A stretch of 64,000 nucleotides of DNA from CAWJNF01 sp963844235 (GCA_963844235.1 CAWJNF010000008.1:620001-684000), one strand, 5' to 3'; numbered from the stretch's first letter, positions 1 through 9,698 are shown. Notes: generated from the letters alone by a model not told the origin. Program-made: numbers and translations.

Positions 1-1611
1 CGTGGACGCGCACACCGACCCCATCGACGACGAGCCGTTGGACTCGAGCGTCTCCGAGACGAGCCGGATCGTGTAGGGGAACTCGGACTCGTCCGGGATC
101 ATGGGCTCGAGCGACCGCTGGGCGAGCTGGCCGTGGCCGATGTCGCGCCGCTTGGGGCCGCGCATGAAGCCGGTCTCCCCGACCGAGAACGGCGGGAAGT
201 TGTAGTGGTGCATGAACCGCCGCTCCTGCTCGAGCGAGAGATCGTCGATCCGCTGGCCCTCCTTCGCGGTGCCGAGCGTCAGGAGCGTCAGGATCTGCGT
301 CTGTCCACGAGTGAAGAGGGCCGAGCCGTGTGTCCGCGGCGCAACGTCGATCTCGCACGCGATCGGCCGGATCTCGTCCGTCCCGCGACCGTCCGGGCGG
401 CGCTTCTCTACCGCGATCTTCTGGCGCACGAGATCCTTGTAGATCGACTCGGCTGCCTTCTTGACGTACTGGCGGGTGAGCGGATCTTTCACCGTCGCCG
501 GGGGCTCCTCGCCGTCGACCGAGGCCGGCGCCGCGCCGACCGGGAACGGGAGCTGAACCTCGTCGACGATGCGGGCGTACAGGAGATCGCGCTTGGCGGA
601 CTTCAGCTCCTTCGAGTCCTGCTCGGCGTCGGTCAACGCCCGCAGGTCGTTCTCGAACTGCGCGCGCACGGGCTCGCTCACGCTCTCGAGGCGCAGGCGC
701 TCGAGGATCTGCGCCAGCCCGGCCTTCACCTGCATGCGCCGGCGGATGTCTTCCTCGGTCGAGCTCATCGACACCGGGGCGCACAGCTCGGCCTCGACCT
801 CCTCGACCGCCGCCTGACCCTCCTTGAGGCCCTCGGCCCGGATCCGGTCGCGAATCCTGCCCGCGTGCTGAGCCTCGATCTCCGCGGTGACGGCCGGATC
901 GGGAAGCTTGGGCTTGCCTGCAGCGCGCCGCAGCTCCTCCTGCGCCTCGCAGAGCCCCTGGATCTCGCGGTGGGCGAGCTCGAGGGCGGCGAGGACGACG
1001 TCCTCCGGCACCTCCTGGGCACCGCATTCGACCATCGTGATCGCCTCGCGCGTACCGACGACGAGCAGGTCGAGGCGCGACTCGACGAGCTCCGGCAGGG
1101 TGGGGTCGACGATGAGCCGGCCGTCGGCGTCCATCCCGATGCGAACCGCTCCTACGGGGCCGAGAAACGGCAGCGACGAGATCATCAGCGCCGCCGAGCA
1201 CCCGTTGATCGCGAGCACGTCGTGGGCGACGATCTGGTCCGCGGAGAGGATCGTCGCGATCAGCTGCACCTCGTTCTTGAAGCCCTTCGGCCACAGCGGG
1301 CGGATCGGTCTATCGATCATCCGCGCGTTCAGGATCGCGCGTTCCGTCGGACGGCCCTCACGCTTGAAGAAACCACCGGGGATCTTTCCGGCGGCGTACA
1401 TGCGCTCCTCGACGTCGACGGTGAGCGGGAAGAAGTCCGCGCCCTCACGCCCTTCCTGGCGACCCACGGCGGTGGCGAGCACCATCGTGTCTCCGGCCTG
1501 CACGATGACGGCGCCGTCGGCCTGCTTGGCCAGATGACCCGTCTCGAAGCGAATCTCGCGACCGCCGACGTCACGCGACACCGTGCGGCGCTCTGTAGCA
1601 ACGATGGACAT
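1..1611 (-). CDS. pnp: Polyribonucleotide nucleotidyltransferase (PNPase), 3' end off the window
   Basis: Phosphorolytic 3'-5' exoribonuclease and RNA polymerising enzyme of mRNA decay. The 537 codons in the window read without a stop from ATG at 1611, preceded by a strong AGGAGG Shine-Dalgarno. The first RNase PH core (FKREGRPTERAIL, IRPLWPKGF), the all-helical linker and most of the second core (RGPKRRDIGHGQLAQR, LEPMIPDESEFPYTIR, ESNGSSSMGSVC) are seen. The KH and S1 domains expected at the C-terminus lie beyond position 1. It is the last visible gene of the rimP-to-pnp block and follows rpsO across a long hairpin, the same order as in most bacteria. The family is about 700-750 aa in actinobacteria, so roughly 200 residues are missing because of the window edge, not truncation. 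Confidence 0.96.
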   Translation of the reverse strand, partial: MSIVATERRTVSRDVGGREIRFETGHLAKQADGAVIVQAGDTMVLATAVGRQEGREGADFFPLTVDVEERMYAAGKIPGGFFKREGRPTERAILNARMIDRPIRPLWPKGFKNEVQLIATILSADQIVAHDVLAINGCSAALMISSLPFLGPVGAVRIGMDADGRLIVDPTLPELVESRLDLLVVGTREAITMVECGAQEVPEDVVLAALELAHREIQGLCEAQEELRRAAGKPKLPDPAVTAEIEAQHAGRIRDRIRAEGLKEGQAAVEEVEAELCAPVSMSSTEEDIRRRMQVKAGLAQILERLRLESVSEPVRAQFENDLRALTDAEQDSKELKSAKRDLLYARIVDEVQLPFPVGAAPASVDGEEPPATVKDPLTRQYVKKAAESIYKDLVRQKIAVEKRRPDGRGTDEIRPIACEIDVAPRTHGSALFTRGQTQILTLLTLGTAKEGQRIDDLSLEQERRFMHHYNFPPFSVGETGFMRGPKRRDIGHGQLAQRSLEPMIPDESEFPYTIRLVSETLESNGSSSMGSVCAST

Positions 1612-1631
1612 GTGTCCTCCTGTCAGTTCAA

Positions 1632-1718
1632 GGCAGGAGGAGAACGGAGGTTTGAGGCAGCTGCGCGGGCAGATGCTGCGACGCTCGCAGCTCCCTCAAA
1701 CTTCCGGCTCCTCCTGCC
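1632..1718 (-). promoter_or_regulatory. Long rpsO-pnp intercistronic hairpin, candidate RNase III processing site
   Basis: Arms at 1632-1665 and 1685-1718 are almost perfectly complementary over about 33 bp (GGCAGGAGGAG, GTTTGAGG and AGCTGCG all pair with their reverse complements), with a loop of about 20 nt. It ends 10 bp before the pnp Shine-Dalgarno and there is no T-tract, so it does not look like an intrinsic terminator. In E. coli and Streptomyces a stem-loop at this exact place is cut by RNase III and lets PNPase control its own expression. The same role here is an inference from position and shape. Confidence 0.85.
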
Positions 1719-1726
1719 GGCCTCCG

Positions 1727-1996
1727 CTATCGCCTGAGGCCGAGCTCCGAAATAAGCGTGCGATAACCCTCGAGATCGTTCCTCTGGAGGTAGTTCAGGA
1801 GCCGCCGACGCTGCCCCACCAGCATCAGGAGACCGCGCCGCGAATGGTGATCCTTCTTGTGCGCCTGCAGATGCGCCGTAAGGTCGTTGATTCGGCGTGT
1901 GAGCAGCGCGATCTGCACCTGCGGCGAGCCCGTGTCGGCCGTGGATCGGCCGTGCTTGTCGACGATCTCCCTCTTCACCTCGGTGGTCAATCCCAT
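1727..1996 (-). CDS. rpsO: 30S ribosomal protein S15
   Basis: Small-subunit protein that binds 16S rRNA helices 20-22 and starts platform assembly. The protein is 89 aa, the normal family length, with the typical motifs TGSPQVQIALLTRRI, HLQAHKKDHHSRRGLL and LVGQRRRLLNYL. I chose ATG at 1996 because it gives the conserved MGLTTEVKREI start. A GTG at 2005 would add three residues. There is no clear Shine-Dalgarno; a GATACT hexamer nine bases upstream of the ATG could be the -10 box of a leaderless transcript. It precedes pnp in the same direction, separated by the long hairpin. Confidence 0.97.
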   Translation of the reverse strand: MGLTTEVKREIVDKHGRSTADTGSPQVQIALLTRRINDLTAHLQAHKKDHHSRRGLLMLVGQRRRLLNYLQRNDLEGYRTLISELGLRR

Positions 1997-2051
1997 CCGC
2001 AACACAGTATCAGAGGGCTCTCGCAGGCCCGGCTGGCTCCACCCCGACGCC

Positions 2052-2714
2052 TCACGCGTCAGCCGAATGCGTGAGGATCTCGGCGAAACGGCTGTCGCCC
2101 CGCAGCACGTCGAGATCCGAGTCGGTGCGGACGGCCTCGGCCAGGCCCGGATCGAGCTCGAGCGCCCGCTCGAGGTAGCCGAGCGCCAGCTCGCGCTCGT
2201 CCGCGAGCGCCGCGTAGCAGGCGGCGTTGAAATGCACGCTGGCGTTGTCCGGCCGCTGCTCGACTCCCTCGGCCATCGTGGCGAGCGCGCCGGCGACGTC
2301 GCCGGCGCCCAGCTGGGCGTCCGCGCGGAAGTACCACTCCCACGGCGAGACTTCGTAGGAGCCGCCGAGCGGAGCGCCGACCGCGAGCACCGTCGTGTTC
2401 TCCTCCGCCGCGACGGCGCTTCGCCGCTCGGCGGGGTCGGCGAAGAACACGAACGTGCCGGCCGCGGCGTCGAGCTCGCGGCCCCCCGCTCTGAACGTCG
2501 CCCGGCCGCTGAGCACGACGTAGAGCTCCTGGTGCTTCCCAGCGCCGCCGCCGGTCTCGTCGTGCTCCTCGATCAGCTCACCGCCGGCCTCGGGCTGGGT
2601 GTAGGCGTTCACGCCGAACGCCTCGACTCCGAGCGTGTGCCGAACCGGCCTCCAGAGGAAGTCGAACGGCCGCAGCCGCAGGGGCCCGATGTCGGAGACG
2701 TGAGCCGATCGCAT
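2052..2714 (-). CDS. Cupin domain protein with C-terminal TPR region
   Basis: 220 aa. Residues about 20-115 form a cupin barrel (HQELYVVLSGRATFRAGG, then a glycine/aspartate-rich second half with TFVFFADPAERRSA). Residues about 125-220 are helical and tetratricopeptide-like (DVAGALATMAEGVEQRPDNASVHFNAACYAALAD, read in two blocks). Cupin plus TPR proteins of this kind are common in actinobacteria, but no substrate is known. It sits between ribF and rpsO, in a block that otherwise contains only translation and RNA genes. A TAAGGT hexamer nine bases before the ATG may be its own -10 box. Function is not assignable. Confidence 0.8.
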   Translation of the reverse strand: MRSAHVSDIGPLRLRPFDFLWRPVRHTLGVEAFGVNAYTQPEAGGELIEEHDETGGGAGKHQELYVVLSGRATFRAGGRELDAAAGTFVFFADPAERRSAVAAEENTTVLAVGAPLGGSYEVSPWEWYFRADAQLGAGDVAGALATMAEGVEQRPDNASVHFNAACYAALADERELALGYLERALELDPGLAEAVRTDSDLDVLRGDSRFAEILTHSADA

Positions 2715-2726
2715 CGGCCACCTACC

Positions 2727-3605
2727 TTATCCCGGCCGGACGGCCCGGCGGGTCTGCTCCACGTCGAGGGCGATCTGATCGACGAGCTCCGCTTCGCTCG
2801 CGAACGACCGCTCGTCGCGTAGGCGCTGCCACAGCTCCAGTCGCAGGTGCGCGCCGTAGAGATCGCCGTCGAAATCGAGCAGGAACGCCTCGATGCGGCG
2901 CTCGGTGCCCCCGTAATGGGGGTTGACGCCGATCGAGAGCGCGGTCCGGTGCCGTTCTCCGTCGATGACGGCCGCCCCGGCGTAGATCCCGTGCGCGGGG
3001 ACGAGCAGATTGGGCGGCACGGCGAGGTTCGCGGTCGGAAACCCCAGCGTGCCCCCCCGCTGGTCGCCCGCGACCACCAGGCCTTCGAGCTCGTGCGGGC
3101 GCCCGAGGTGCGCGGCGGCCTCCCCGATCGCTCCCTCTGCGAGCAGCTCCCTGATCCGGCTCGACGATACGCCCTCGACGATCGGTACCTCTCGCACCTC
3201 GAAGCCCAACCGGCGTAGCAGAGCCGTGTCGCCGCTGCGACCGCGTCCGAAGCGGAAGCTCTCGCCCGCGACGACGATGCGCGTCCCGAGCGCGTCGATG
3301 ACCTCGTGCACGAACTCCTCGGGGGTGTCCCGCGAGAGCTCGCTCGTGAACTCGACGACGAGCACGTCGTCGGGGGCTGCCTCCTCGAGCAGCTCCAGCC
3401 TGCGCTCGAGCGTCGTCAGGACCTGAACGCTGTAGCCGAGCACCTCGCGGGGATGTGGATGGAAGGTGACGACGGTGGAGCGCAGCCCGGTCGACCTGGC
3501 AGCTTGGATCACGGCCTTGTGACCCCGATGGACGCCGTCGAACGTCCCGATGGCGACCGCGCGGTCGGCGCGTGGAAGCTCGTCCGCTCGGTCGGCGACG
3601 ATCAT
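2727..3605 (-). CDS. ribF: Bifunctional riboflavin kinase / FAD synthetase
   Basis: Makes FMN from riboflavin and then FAD. The 292 aa protein has an N-terminal nucleotidyltransferase domain with the GTFDGVHRGHKAVI signature near residue 22, and a C-terminal riboflavin kinase barrel beginning at GFPTANLAVPPNLLVPAHG with the RIEAFLLDFDGDLYG segment. Length is typical. Its ATG overlaps the truB stop codon (ATGA), so the two are translationally coupled, and it precedes the cupin gene. Confidence 0.95.
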   Translation of the reverse strand: MIVADRADELPRADRAVAIGTFDGVHRGHKAVIQAARSTGLRSTVVTFHPHPREVLGYSVQVLTTLERRLELLEEAAPDDVLVVEFTSELSRDTPEEFVHEVIDALGTRIVVAGESFRFGRGRSGDTALLRRLGFEVREVPIVEGVSSSRIRELLAEGAIGEAAAHLGRPHELEGLVVAGDQRGGTLGFPTANLAVPPNLLVPAHGIYAGAAVIDGERHRTALSIGVNPHYGGTERRIEAFLLDFDGDLYGAHLRLELWQRLRDERSFASEAELVDQIALDVEQTRRAVRPG

Positions 3606-4423
3606 TCGCTCGCCCGCGCGAACACGGTCTCGGGACGGGCCTGGCCACCGCCGAGCTTCGCGACCGCCATCAGCCGGCCGTCATAGGTGAGTCGAGCGCG
3701 GCCGTTGCCTGACCGTGACACGGGCATGCCCGACAGGACGCGCCCGACCTCGGGCTGGGCGAGCTCGACCTCAGGAAGGTGAGGCAACGCCTCGCGCATC
3801 GGCAGGACGCGGTCCTCGTCGGCGTCGTCGACGCTGAACGAGCCGACAGCCGTCCGGCGAAGCGTCCGGCAATGGCCTCCGAGGGCATCGGCGATCGCCC
3901 GGATGTACGTCCCGCTGCCGACGTGCAGCTCGAGCTCGGCCAGCGGCGGCTCGTAGCGGCGAAGCTCGAGCGCGTGGACCTGCGAGCGACGGAGCGGCAT
4001 CTCGACGGCGACGCCGCGCCGGTGCAGTCGGTAGGCGCGCTCGCCGTCGACCTTGACGGCGGACGCGGCCGGAACCCGCAGCTCGACCTCGCCCGTCAGC
4101 GCCGCCAGCGCAGCTTCGAGATCGTCCGGGAGCGCGGGGCGGTCGAGCTCCTCCCCCTCGGCGTCACCGGTTGTCGTCCGCCGTCCGAGCTCCACCTCGG
4201 TCACGTACCGCTTGTCCAGCCCGACCAGGTATCGGTTGAGCCGCGTCGCCGGCCCGAGCAGCACGAGCAGGAGCCCGCTCGCGAGCGGGTCGAGGGTGCC
4301 CGCATGACCGGCCTTGCCGCCATGGTGCTTGCGGAGGCGCCGGACCACCGCGAACGACGAGGGGCCCGCAGGCTTGTCGACGAGCACGAGCCCGGCGCCG
4401 CCATCTGTTCGTCTCCCGCCCAC
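3602..4423 (-). CDS. truB: tRNA pseudouridine(55) synthase TruB
   Basis: Converts U55 of the tRNA T-loop to pseudouridine. The N-terminus reads GLVLVDKPAGPSS, and the catalytic aspartate lies in GHAGTLDPLASGLLL. The thumb and KxxxYxxHRRG region (VKVDGERAYRLHRRG) and SGTYIRAIADALG are present. GTG at 4423 gives 273 aa, slightly short for the family, with about 18 bp after the preceding stop. Starts further in would remove the conserved LVDKPAG region. The 3' end overlaps ribF. Confidence 0.93.
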   Translation of the reverse strand: MGGRRTDGGAGLVLVDKPAGPSSFAVVRRLRKHHGGKAGHAGTLDPLASGLLLVLLGPATRLNRYLVGLDKRYVTEVELGRRTTTGDAEGEELDRPALPDDLEAALAALTGEVELRVPAASAVKVDGERAYRLHRRGVAVEMPLRRSQVHALELRRYEPPLAELELHVGSGTYIRAIADALGGHCRTLRRTAVGSFSVDDADEDRVLPMREALPHLPEVELAQPEVGRVLSGMPVSRSGNGRARLTYDGRLMAVAKLGGGQARPETVFARASE

Positions 4424-4440
4424 GCTGCCGGGGGTAAGCC

Positions 4441-5442
4441 CTAGCCCGTCTTGACCTGGGCGAGGTACTCGCGGCGGATGAACTCCACGACCTCGTCGAC
4501 CGAGGCCTCGCTCGAGAAGCCGGCCGCCTGCCGGTGGCCGCCGCCGCCGCTCTTGCGGGCGATGACGGAGACGTCGATGTCCTCGGCCGTCGTCCGCAGG
4601 CTGACCCGGCGTGTCGGGCCGTCCATCGTCGGCGGCTCGCGGATGAGCGCCACCACGTCGGTGCCCTCCACGGCGCGCAGGTGGTCGATGATCCCCTCCG
4701 AGAACGGCTCTTCGGCGCCGGCGTCGGCGAAGTCCCGGCGATGCAGGAAGGAAACGATGAGACGCCCGCCCTCGAAGACGAGAGCGCTCTCGAGCGCTCT
4801 CGCGAGCAGCTTCAGCTTCGCGAAGGCGACGCTCTCGTAGACGCCCTGGAAGACGCGGTGCACGTTCGCGCCGGCCTCCACGAGCTCGGCGGCCAGCCGC
4901 AGGGTCTTCGGGGTCGTGTTCTGGTACTGGAAGCGTCCCGTGTCGGTCACGAGGGCGATGTACAGCGCCTCGGCGATGGCGGGGGTCATGCCCACGCCGA
5001 GCTCCGCGAAGAGGTCGCGCAGGATCTCGCCCGTCGACGACGCGTCGGGGACGACGAGGTTGTGCGCCCCGAAGCGCGTGTTGTCGTGGTGATGGTCGAT
5101 GTCGACGACGAGCTCGGCGCGCTCTACGATCCCCGTGTCCGGCCCGAGTCGCCGGGTGTTCGCGCAGTCGAGCGCGACGAGGACTCGGCCCGCGAGGTCG
5201 TCGGGAACCGGGCCGCGACGGAGGCTCGACAGCTCCATGAAGCCGTACTCGTGCGGCAGCGGGACGGCTCCCCAGAGCCACATGTACGAGTCCTTGCCGA
5301 GCTGCTCGAGCGCGAGCTGCATGGCGAGGAGCGAGCCGAGCGCGTCGCCGTCGGGGTTCTCGTGGGTCGTGACGACGAAGCGATCATGCTTCTCGATCGC
5401 CTTCGCGGTCGCCTTGATCTCGTCGGTCGTGGTCGAGCTCAT
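4441..5442 (-). CDS. nrnA: DHH/DHHA1 phosphoesterase, NrnA-type oligoribonuclease/PAP phosphatase
   Basis: 333 aa. Metal-binding motifs of the DHH family are present in order: THENPDGDALGS, the ALDCANTRRLG region, the DHH box in DIDHHHDNTRFG, and the C-terminal DHHA1 glycine loop SGGGGHRQAAG. Family members degrade short RNA oligonucleotides and/or dephosphorylate 3'-phosphoadenosine 5'-phosphate. The rbfA-nrnA-truB order is common in Gram-positive bacteria. I chose ATG 5442 (MSSTTTDEIKATAKAIEKHD), which overlaps the end of rbfA by 59 bp. A TTG at 5493 would add 17 residues unlike the family. Confidence 0.9.
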   Translation of the reverse strand: MSSTTTDEIKATAKAIEKHDRFVVTTHENPDGDALGSLLAMQLALEQLGKDSYMWLWGAVPLPHEYGFMELSSLRRGPVPDDLAGRVLVALDCANTRRLGPDTGIVERAELVVDIDHHHDNTRFGAHNLVVPDASSTGEILRDLFAELGVGMTPAIAEALYIALVTDTGRFQYQNTTPKTLRLAAELVEAGANVHRVFQGVYESVAFAKLKLLARALESALVFEGGRLIVSFLHRRDFADAGAEEPFSEGIIDHLRAVEGTDVVALIREPPTMDGPTRRVSLRTTAEDIDVSVIARKSGGGGHRQAAGFSSEASVDEVVEFIRREYLAQVKTG

Positions 5443-5761
5443 CGAGAAGCTGGGAAAGCCTCGCCGCACGCTCTGCTGTCCGATCGTACTCAAACACGAG
5501 CCGGGGAGTGCGCTTCAGGTGCAGTTGCCGGTTGACCTCCTGCTGCAGGACACCGTGCGCGCGCTCGAGCGCGGCCAGGCTCCGCTCGCGGCGGCGCTCC
5601 GAGCCGAGCACGCTGACGTACACCGTTGCGTGGGCGAGATCGGGACTGGCCCGCACCTCCGTGACGGTGACGAAGCCGAGGCCCGGATCCTTCAGCGAGC
5701 CGAGCTCCTGGGAGACCACCGCCCGCAGCGCCTCGTTCACCCGACGCATGCGCTCGCTCAC
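5384..5761 (-). CDS. rbfA: Ribosome-binding factor A
   Basis: KH-like 30S maturation factor needed for 16S 5'-end processing and cold growth. 125 aa with a GTG start. The N-terminal helix RMRRVNEALRAVVSQELGSL and the strands GFVTVTEVRASPDLAHATVYVSV followed by RTPRLVFEYDRTAERAARLSQLL match the family in order and spacing. A short charged tail (DHDRRDQGDREG) is encoded in the sequence shared with the following nrnA start. Confidence 0.93.
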   Translation of the reverse strand: MSERMRRVNEALRAVVSQELGSLKDPGLGFVTVTEVRASPDLAHATVYVSVLGSERRRERSLAALERAHGVLQQEVNRQLHLKRTPRLVFEYDRTAERAARLSQLLDELDHDRRDQGDREGDREA

Positions 5762-5800
5762 GACTCGGGTCCCGATTCGAGCCCGCCGGCTGCCCCTCGT

Positions 5801-6100
5801 TCACTCATCGAGCGTCACCACCTCCCGCTCGACCGCAGCAAGCTCGAATCCCTGCGAGGCGAGCCAACGCTCCGCGCCGTCGAGCAGCTCTTGCAGCTCC
5901 CGATGCTCCCGCGCGACGCAGGCCATCGTCAGCCGGGCACGCTGCCAGGCATCGTGATGGTCGACCTCGGCGACGGAGGCCGAGAACCGCCGCGACAACT
6001 GCGCCTTCACCGACAGCAGCTCCTTCCGCTTCCCCTTGAGGGAGTGGTTGTCGGGGAACCGGAGCTCGAAGGAGAGGATGCCGACGTATCCGGAGCCCAT
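5801..6100 (-). CDS. DUF503 family protein (YlxP-like)
   Basis: 99 aa, the usual size for this family of small ferredoxin-like-fold proteins of unknown role. It begins VGILSFELRFPDNHSLKGKR, the family hallmark, and continues with SVAEVDHHDAWQRARL. In Firmicutes ylxP also lies between infB and rbfA, exactly as here, which supports a link to ribosome maturation, but no activity is established. Start at ATG 6100; no good Shine-Dalgarno is seen. It lies 279 bp downstream of infB, across a repeat-bearing gap. Confidence 0.88.
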   Translation of the reverse strand: MGSGYVGILSFELRFPDNHSLKGKRKELLSVKAQLSRRFSASVAEVDHHDAWQRARLTMACVAREHRELQELLDGAERWLASQGFELAAVEREVVTLDE

Positions 6101-6204
6101 CGCATTGCAGGACAGCCGCAAAGTGCGCCAAAAGCCTGCTGGGACAGCGTACCGACAGATGCTCGGGCTACCCGCAATCGTCGCTTCTCCCGCGGCGTTC
6201 GAAT

Positions 6205-6226
6205 GGGCCCGGTCGGGCACCGGCCC
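6205..6226. repeat. Family A palindrome, copy A1
   Basis: GGGCC(C)GGT, a five-base loop, then ACCGGCCC followed by TACC. Its core pairs as GGT/ACC instead of the usual GGAT/ATCC. It lies in the 279 bp infB-DUF503 gap, about 80 bp from copy A2. Confidence 0.6.
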
Positions 6227-6306
6227 TACCAGCCCACGGCGGCTGTCACCGGCGTCAGATCGACGACCAGCCGCCACACTAACGTCGCGCCGGTGTCGGC
6301 TAGCGC

Positions 6307-6328
6307 GGGCCGGTCGGGGACCGGCCCC
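6307..6328. repeat. Family A palindrome, copy A2
   Basis: GGGCCGGT, loop CGGGG, ACCGGCCC. The rest of the infB-DUF503 gap contains further GC-rich inverted segments (CGGCGGCTG at 6237 with CAGCCGCC at 6278) but no coding sequence I can support. Confidence 0.65.
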
Positions 6329-6361
6329 TCCACGCCCCTCAGGGGAGCCTCACCAGCGGGC

Positions 6362-6381
6362 AGGCCGGGAAGAACCGGCCT
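6362..6381. terminator. Hairpin overlapping the infB stop codon
   Basis: AGGCCGG-GAAGAA-CCGGCCT, a 7 bp stem whose outer base sits inside the infB TAG. It lacks a T-tract. It could slow or end infB transcription before the DUF503-rbfA genes, or be a degenerate member of palindrome family A. Confidence 0.45.
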
Positions 6382-8365
6382 ACGAGGACTCGGCTTCGTC
6401 GGCGGCTGCGCCGTTGTCCGCAGCGCGCAGGTCGACGTCCGTCCGCTCGACTTGCTTCGTCTCGTAGAACTCGAGGATGTCGCCTTCCTTGACGTCGTTG
6501 AAGCCCTCGAGCTGGATGCCGCACTCGAAGCCGTTCTGGACTTCGCGGACGTCCTCCTTGAAGCGCTTGAGGCTCGCAAGGGTCGTCTCGTACACGACGG
6601 TGCCCTCGCGGACGACTCGGACATTCGCGTTGCGGCGCACGACGCCGTTCGTCACGTAGCACCCGGCGATGACGCCGATACGCGAGATGCGGAACAGCTG
6701 CCGCACCTCGGCCTCGCCGATTGTCTCCTCGACCTGCTCGGGCGCGAGCATGCCGACGAGCGCCTGCTGAATGTCGTCGGTGAGCTGATAGATGACGCGG
6801 TAGGTGCGTACGTCCACGCCCTCGCGCTCGGCCAGCCCGCGGGCCTCGGCGTTCGGACGGACGTTGAAGCCGAGCACGATCGCCTTCGACGCGGACGCGA
6901 GCATGACGTCGCTCTCCGAGATCGCGCCGATCCCGGTGTGAATGACGTTGGCGCGCAGCTCGGGATGCTGGATCTTCCCGAGCTCGCCGACGATCGCCTC
7001 CACCGAGCCCTGCACGTCGGCCTTGACGACGATGTTGAGATCCTGGACGGCACCCTTGGCCATGAGCGAGAACAGATCCTCGAGGGACGGGCCCTTCGAC
7101 TGCTTCGCGAGCTCCTCGGCGCGCAGGCGCTGGACTCGCAGCCCGGCGAGATGGCGGGCCTGGCGCTCGTTCTCGACCACACGCGCGTGCTCGCCCGCCT
7201 GAGGCGGCTTGTCGAAGCCAAGGATCTCGACCGGCGTTCCGGGCTTCGCGTCCTTGATGCGCTCGCCGCGGAAGTCATGGAGGGCGCGGACCTTGCCCCA
7301 GGCGTCACCGGCGACGATCGCGTCTCCGACCTGGATCGTGCCACGCTGTACGAGCATCGTCGCGACGGGGCCGCGGCCCACGTCGAGACGGCTCTCGATG
7401 ATCGGGCCCGACGCCTCCGCATTCGGGTTGGCGACGAGCTCGAGCTCGGCGTCCGCGACGAGGAGCACCTTCTCCAGCAGATCGTCGAGGTTCTGGATCG
7501 CCTTCGCGGACACGTCCGAGAACTGTGTGGTGCCGCCCCATTCCTCCGGTTGGAGCCCGTGAGCCACGAGCTCCTGTCGCACCTTGGTCGGATTCGCGTC
7601 CGGCCGATCCATCTTGTTCACGGCCACGACGATCGGCACCTCGGCCGCTCGCGCATGGTTGATGGACTCGACGGTCTGCGGCATGACGCCGTCGTCCGCA
7701 GCGACCACCAAGACCGCGATGTCCGTGATCTTGGCGCCCCGCGCGCGCAGCGCCGTGAACGCCTCGTGACCGGGCGTATCGAGGAAGGTGAGGCCGCGCC
7801 CGCTGTGGTCCACCTGGTACGCGCCGATGTGCTGCGTGATGCCGCCAGCCTCCGTCTCGACGACGGCGCTCTGTCGGATCGCATCGAGCAGCGTGGTCTT
7901 GCCGTGGTCGACGTGACCCATGATCGTGACCACGGGCGGCCGCGCCTGGAGATCGTCCGGATCGTCCTCGTAGACCTCGGGCTCCAGCTCTTCCTCGCTC
8001 GCGTGCTTGATCGTCACCTCGCGCTTGAGCTCGCCCGCGATGAGCTCGATCGCCTCGTCCCCCAGCGACTGCGTGATCGTGACCATCTCGCCCACGCCCA
8101 TCATGATCTTGATGATCTGGCCCGCGGGAACGCCAAACGCGGCGGAGAGATCCTTCACCGTGGCGCCGGAGGAAACCGTGACGGGACCCGTCGGCTGAAC
8201 CGGGGCCTGCGTCTCGCGAGGCCCCTTGGCCGCACCGCCGCCGTCGCGCTGACGCTGGTCCGGCCGCGGTCGCGGCGCGTCGATGACCACGCGGCGCTTG
8301 CGCCGTCCGGTCGGCGCTCCCCCTCTCGGCCGCAACGGCCGTTTCTGTCCGCCCTGATCAGCCAC
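6380..8365 (-). CDS. infB: Translation initiation factor IF-2
   Basis: GTPase that places initiator tRNA on the 30S subunit. 661 aa, at the short end for the family, because the N-terminal region is only about 140 residues (basic RPRGGAPTGRRKRRV, then an IF2-N helical domain around 65-115). The G domain has GHVDHGKTTLLD (150-161), DTPGHEAF and NKMD in order, followed by domains II, III and the C2 fMet-tRNA-binding barrel (SRIGVIAGCYVTNGVV). GTG start; TAAGGT six bases upstream suggests a separate leaderless transcript in addition to read-through from nusA 52 bp away. No ylxR gene separates nusA and infB. Confidence 0.96.
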   Translation of the reverse strand: MADQGGQKRPLRPRGGAPTGRRKRRVVIDAPRPRPDQRQRDGGGAAKGPRETQAPVQPTGPVTVSSGATVKDLSAAFGVPAGQIIKIMMGVGEMVTITQSLGDEAIELIAGELKREVTIKHASEEELEPEVYEDDPDDLQARPPVVTIMGHVDHGKTTLLDAIRQSAVVETEAGGITQHIGAYQVDHSGRGLTFLDTPGHEAFTALRARGAKITDIAVLVVAADDGVMPQTVESINHARAAEVPIVVAVNKMDRPDANPTKVRQELVAHGLQPEEWGGTTQFSDVSAKAIQNLDDLLEKVLLVADAELELVANPNAEASGPIIESRLDVGRGPVATMLVQRGTIQVGDAIVAGDAWGKVRALHDFRGERIKDAKPGTPVEILGFDKPPQAGEHARVVENERQARHLAGLRVQRLRAEELAKQSKGPSLEDLFSLMAKGAVQDLNIVVKADVQGSVEAIVGELGKIQHPELRANVIHTGIGAISESDVMLASASKAIVLGFNVRPNAEARGLAEREGVDVRTYRVIYQLTDDIQQALVGMLAPEQVEETIGEAEVRQLFRISRIGVIAGCYVTNGVVRRNANVRVVREGTVVYETTLASLKRFKEDVREVQNGFECGIQLEGFNDVKEGDILEFYETKQVERTDVDLRAADNGAAADEAESS

Positions 8366-8371
8366 GTCGGT

Positions 8372-8377
8372 ACCTTA
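8372..8377 (-). promoter_or_regulatory. Candidate -10 box for leaderless infB transcript
   Basis: TAAGGT ends six bases before the infB GTG, so a start site would fall on the start codon. A weak -35 (TTGCAG) lies 17 bp further upstream. Confidence 0.4.
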
Positions 8378-8417
8378 GCCCCTTCATGAAAGCCCTGCAA
8401 ATCCACTGGAATCGAAG

Positions 8418-9690
<1,273 letters not shown>

Positions 9691-9698
<8 letters not shown>

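Noticed and set aside
133..1737. Long open frames on the plus strand opposite pnp, rbfA-infB (to 8389), secA (to 34330), atpA and others
   Set aside because: They are mirror frames of clear genes on the minus strand, common in GC-rich DNA with strong third-position G/C. Their translations are Arg/Ala/Leu-rich with no family motifs.
5443..5493. TTG start adding 17 residues to the DHH phosphoesterase
   Set aside because: Extra residues are not family-like and lengthen the overlap with rbfA; ATG 5442 is preferred.
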